From contig DBWG01000078.1 in assembly GCA_002308635.1 (NCBI GenBank), positions 1-6,283 on the forward strand: a stretch of 6,283 bases of DNA. The letters run 5' to 3'. Both the position numbers and the translations under genes were made by a program. The notes under the pieces are model-generated. The model worked only from the letters and a program-made list of their open reading frames with translations. It had not been told where the DNA came from and made no database searches. This stretch comes from Ruminococcaceae bacterium UBA1244. GTDB taxonomy: Bacteria > Bacillota > Clostridia > Oscillospirales > Acutalibacteraceae. Of this stretch, positions 4,184 to 6,283 are shown one piece after another (the first letter of the stretch is position 1; every line of letters begins with the position of its first letter).

Positions 4184-6271
4184 ATGAAATATCAGATAAA
4201 ACATGAACTCAAAGGACGTATGCGGCTTCATATCCTGCAAAAACTCACTTTGACAGAGCTGGACAAACTCTATTGCAGCCTGTCTGACAAGTCTTTTGTG
4301 TCACGATGCAAGGTGTATGCCCCCACTAATGATATGATGCTGGAATACACCTGCGACAGAAAAAATGTCCTGCAGTTTCTGACAGAATTACATCCAAGTG
4401 ATATTATTGTTTCCGAAAGCTCTCTTGCAGCAGTAACGGCCTCGAGAGAACTGAATGCTGAATACAAAAGTAAGCTGCTCCGGAAAACTGCGGCTCATGC
4501 TGTAAACAAAATTGTCCTGCCGCTTCGGATTCGTGTTATCGTATTAGCGGTAAAAACAGCTCGCTTTGTGTGGAAGGCTCTGAGATGTCTTGCTAAAGGC
4601 AAATTAGAAGTGCCAGTTTTAGATGCAACAGCTATTACTGTTTCTATGCTTAGACGGGACTATAATACGGCAGGCTCTGTTATGTTCTTACTGGATATCG
4701 GAGAAATACTTGAGGACTGGACACACAAGAAATCTGTCAGTGATTTAGCAGGCAGTATGTCGCTGAATGTCGGAAAGGTATGGCTGAAAACAGGAGAACA
4801 ATCCGTTTTAGTCTCTGCTTCTTCCATCAGCGAAGGTAACGAAATTATCATTCGTACAGGGAGTATGATTCCGTTTGACGGAATCGTAACAGAAGGAGAT
4901 GCGATGGTAAATCAGGCATCCCTGACGGGAGAAAGCACCCCCGTGCATAAAAATGAAGGAAGCACAGTTTATGCAGGTACGGTTATAGAAGAAGGAGAAC
5001 TGACTGTTTGTGTCAAGAATGCGGCAGGCTCGACACGATACGAAAAAATCGTTTCCATGATCGAGGATACAGAAAAGCTGAAATCCGAGGTTGAAAGCAA
5101 GGCAGAACATCTTGCCGACAAGCTTGTTCCTTATACCTTTTTCGGCACTTTGCTTGTATGGCTTATTACGAGAAACATAACAAAGGCCTTATCTGTTCTG
5201 ATGGTAGATTTTTCCTGCGCACTAAAGCTTGCGATGCCCGTTACGGTTCTGTCAGCAATAAGAGAAGCCAACCATTACGGTATAACAGTCAAAGGCGGAA
5301 AGTTTCTTGAAAAGTTAGCACTTGCCAACACTATCGTATTCGATAAAACAGGTACGCTTACCAAAGCCAATCCTATCGTGAACAGTGTAGTACCTTTCTG
5401 CGAGCTGAGCCCCGATGAACTGTTGAGGATCGCTGCTTGTCTTGAAGAACATTTTCCCCATTCTATTGCAAATGCAGTTGTCAATGCAGCAAAGAAAAAG
5501 AATCTTGTCCATGAAGAAATGCACACCAAGGTGGAATATGTGGTGGCACATGGTATCAAGTCCACCATTGACGGCAAGTCAGTACTGATCGGCAGCTATC
5601 ATTTTGTCTTTGAGGACATGGGAACGGCTGTTCCTTTGGGCTATGAGCAAAGGCTGCTCTCTATCTCAAAGGAGTACTCCAGATTATATATGGCTATAGA
5701 CGGCTATCTGGCGGCTGTGATCTGTGTCGAAGATCCCTTACGCAAGGAAGCCTGTGACGTAGTCGAAGAACTGAGGAAAAGCGGTTTCACCAATATTGTC
5801 ATGATGACAGGCGACAGCAAGCACACCGCCGGAGCAATCGCCGAAAAAGTCGGTGTAGATTCATTTTATGCGGAAACACTGCCAGAGGATAAAGCCGGTT
5901 TTATTCTTCGGGAGAAAGCAAAGGGCAATACTGTTGTGATGATCGGAGACGGCATCAACGATTCTCCTGCTCTATCGTCTGCTGATGTTGGAATTGCAAT
6001 ATCTGACGGTGCAGCTATTGCAAGAGAGATAGCCGATATTACTATTTCTGCGGACGATCTGCATGGCATCGTTACCATCAGAAAACTCAGTACAGAGATG
6101 ATGAAGCGAATACACGCTAATTATCGTTCAATTCTTGCCGTCAACGGAGGTTTGATTGCTCTCGGTGTGACAGGTATTGCACCCCCGACATTAACAGCTA
6201 CCATACATAATGCCTCAACGATCGGCATCGGCTTAACAAGTACTAAAAAGCTGCTTTATACTTTTCCTTAA
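4184..6271 (+). CDS. P1B-type (P1B-6-like) metal-transporting ATPase, FezB/ferrosome-type candidate
   Basis: This 695-residue membrane pump moves a transition metal using ATP. P-type landmarks are complete: TGES (248-251), phosphorylation site DKTGT (387-391, Asp387), TGD (542-544) and GDGIND (588-593). The membrane metal motif is DFSCALKLAMP (342-352), with Ser-Cys-Ala in place of CPC/SPC and Pro shifted to 352. I associate SCA with subclass P1B-6. The N-terminal domain (1-70) has a GRMR motif (11-14) and no CxxC, as in the HMA_2-like domains. The nucleotide domain has HFPHSIA (423-429), with Ser where other P1B pumps have Pro of the HP motif. The last helices carry a conserved-looking HNAST (675-679). 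P1B-6 pumps with a small DUF6110-like partner are found in ferrosome clusters, where they move iron into vesicles. Iron is therefore the likely substrate (inference); Mn2+ is an alternative. Only a weak ribosome site (GTGGTG) precedes the ATG. Confidence 0.9.
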   Translation: MKYQIKHELKGRMRLHILQKLTLTELDKLYCSLSDKSFVSRCKVYAPTNDMMLEYTCDRKNVLQFLTELHPSDIIVSESSLAAVTASRELNAEYKSKLLRKTAAHAVNKIVLPLRIRVIVLAVKTARFVWKALRCLAKGKLEVPVLDATAITVSMLRRDYNTAGSVMFLLDIGEILEDWTHKKSVSDLAGSMSLNVGKVWLKTGEQSVLVSASSISEGNEIIIRTGSMIPFDGIVTEGDAMVNQASLTGESTPVHKNEGSTVYAGTVIEEGELTVCVKNAAGSTRYEKIVSMIEDTEKLKSEVESKAEHLADKLVPYTFFGTLLVWLITRNITKALSVLMVDFSCALKLAMPVTVLSAIREANHYGITVKGGKFLEKLALANTIVFDKTGTLTKANPIVNSVVPFCELSPDELLRIAACLEEHFPHSIANAVVNAAKKKNLVHEEMHTKVEYVVAHGIKSTIDGKSVLIGSYHFVFEDMGTAVPLGYEQRLLSISKEYSRLYMAIDGYLAAVICVEDPLRKEACDVVEELRKSGFTNIVMMTGDSKHTAGAIAEKVGVDSFYAETLPEDKAGFILREKAKGNTVVMIGDGINDSPALSSADVGIAISDGAAIAREIADITISADDLHGIVTIRKLSTEMMKRIHANYRSILAVNGGLIALGVTGIAPPTLTATIHNASTIGIGLTSTKKLLYTFP

Positions 6272-6283
6272 ATAAAACATGAC

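Overview
The window looks like chromosomal DNA from a gut Firmicute, most likely a Ruminococcus-type Clostridium relative. This rests on moderate GC in the genes, AT-rich spacers, strong GGAGG ribosome sites, consensus TTGACA/TATAAT promoters, and the gene families present. The assignment is an inference; no rRNA or marker gene is present. The main theme is metal-ion export and storage, set among remnants of broken genes.

Left part (1-1850). A plus-strand gene of unknown function (93-1424) encodes a long, soluble, coiled-coil-rich protein. Both ends look damaged. Its frame stays open and protein-like upstream of the first ATG, apparently after a one-base frameshift near 24-29. Its 3' end lies in a 78-bp tandem repeat whose second copy carries the stop. 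Next comes a short minus-strand remnant of a GNAT acetyltransferase (1512-1685), then AT-rich spacer DNA.

Middle part (1826-3043). A plus-strand gene with its own promoter encodes a cation diffusion facilitator. Its membrane metal site is Asn-Asp/Asp-Asp and it has two C-terminal cytosolic modules, which fits the MntE/MneP-type manganese exporters best.

Broken iron-uptake operon (3054-3525, minus strand). A good promoter with a palindromic operator leads directly into the last quarter of a FepC/FhuC-like iron-siderophore ATPase. The N-terminal ~60 residues of an ABC exporter half-transporter follow. Both genes are fragments, so this looks like the collapsed remains of an iron-acquisition operon.

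Right part (3682-6271, plus strand). A perfect-consensus promoter, overlapped by the same palindrome, drives three genes: a 26-residue membrane peptide, a 97-residue single-span membrane protein (DUF6110-like), and a 695-residue P1B-type ATPase. The ATPase has Ser-Cys-Ala instead of CPC in its metal-binding helix and a cysteine-poor N-terminal domain with a GRMR motif. This combination matches the P1B-6 ATPases of ferrosome (fez) clusters, which load iron into membrane-bound storage granules. The ferrosome assignment is an inference from recalled family knowledge.

How the parts fit together. The palindrome TTAG-N4-ATCTAA occurs three times between 3467 and 3736: at the dead iron-uptake promoter, in mid-spacer, and at the live ATPase promoter. 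This suggests that one metal-responsive repressor (perhaps DtxR-like) controlled both iron uptake and iron storage here. Uptake has since been deleted, while the storage operon and the nearby manganese exporter remain intact.
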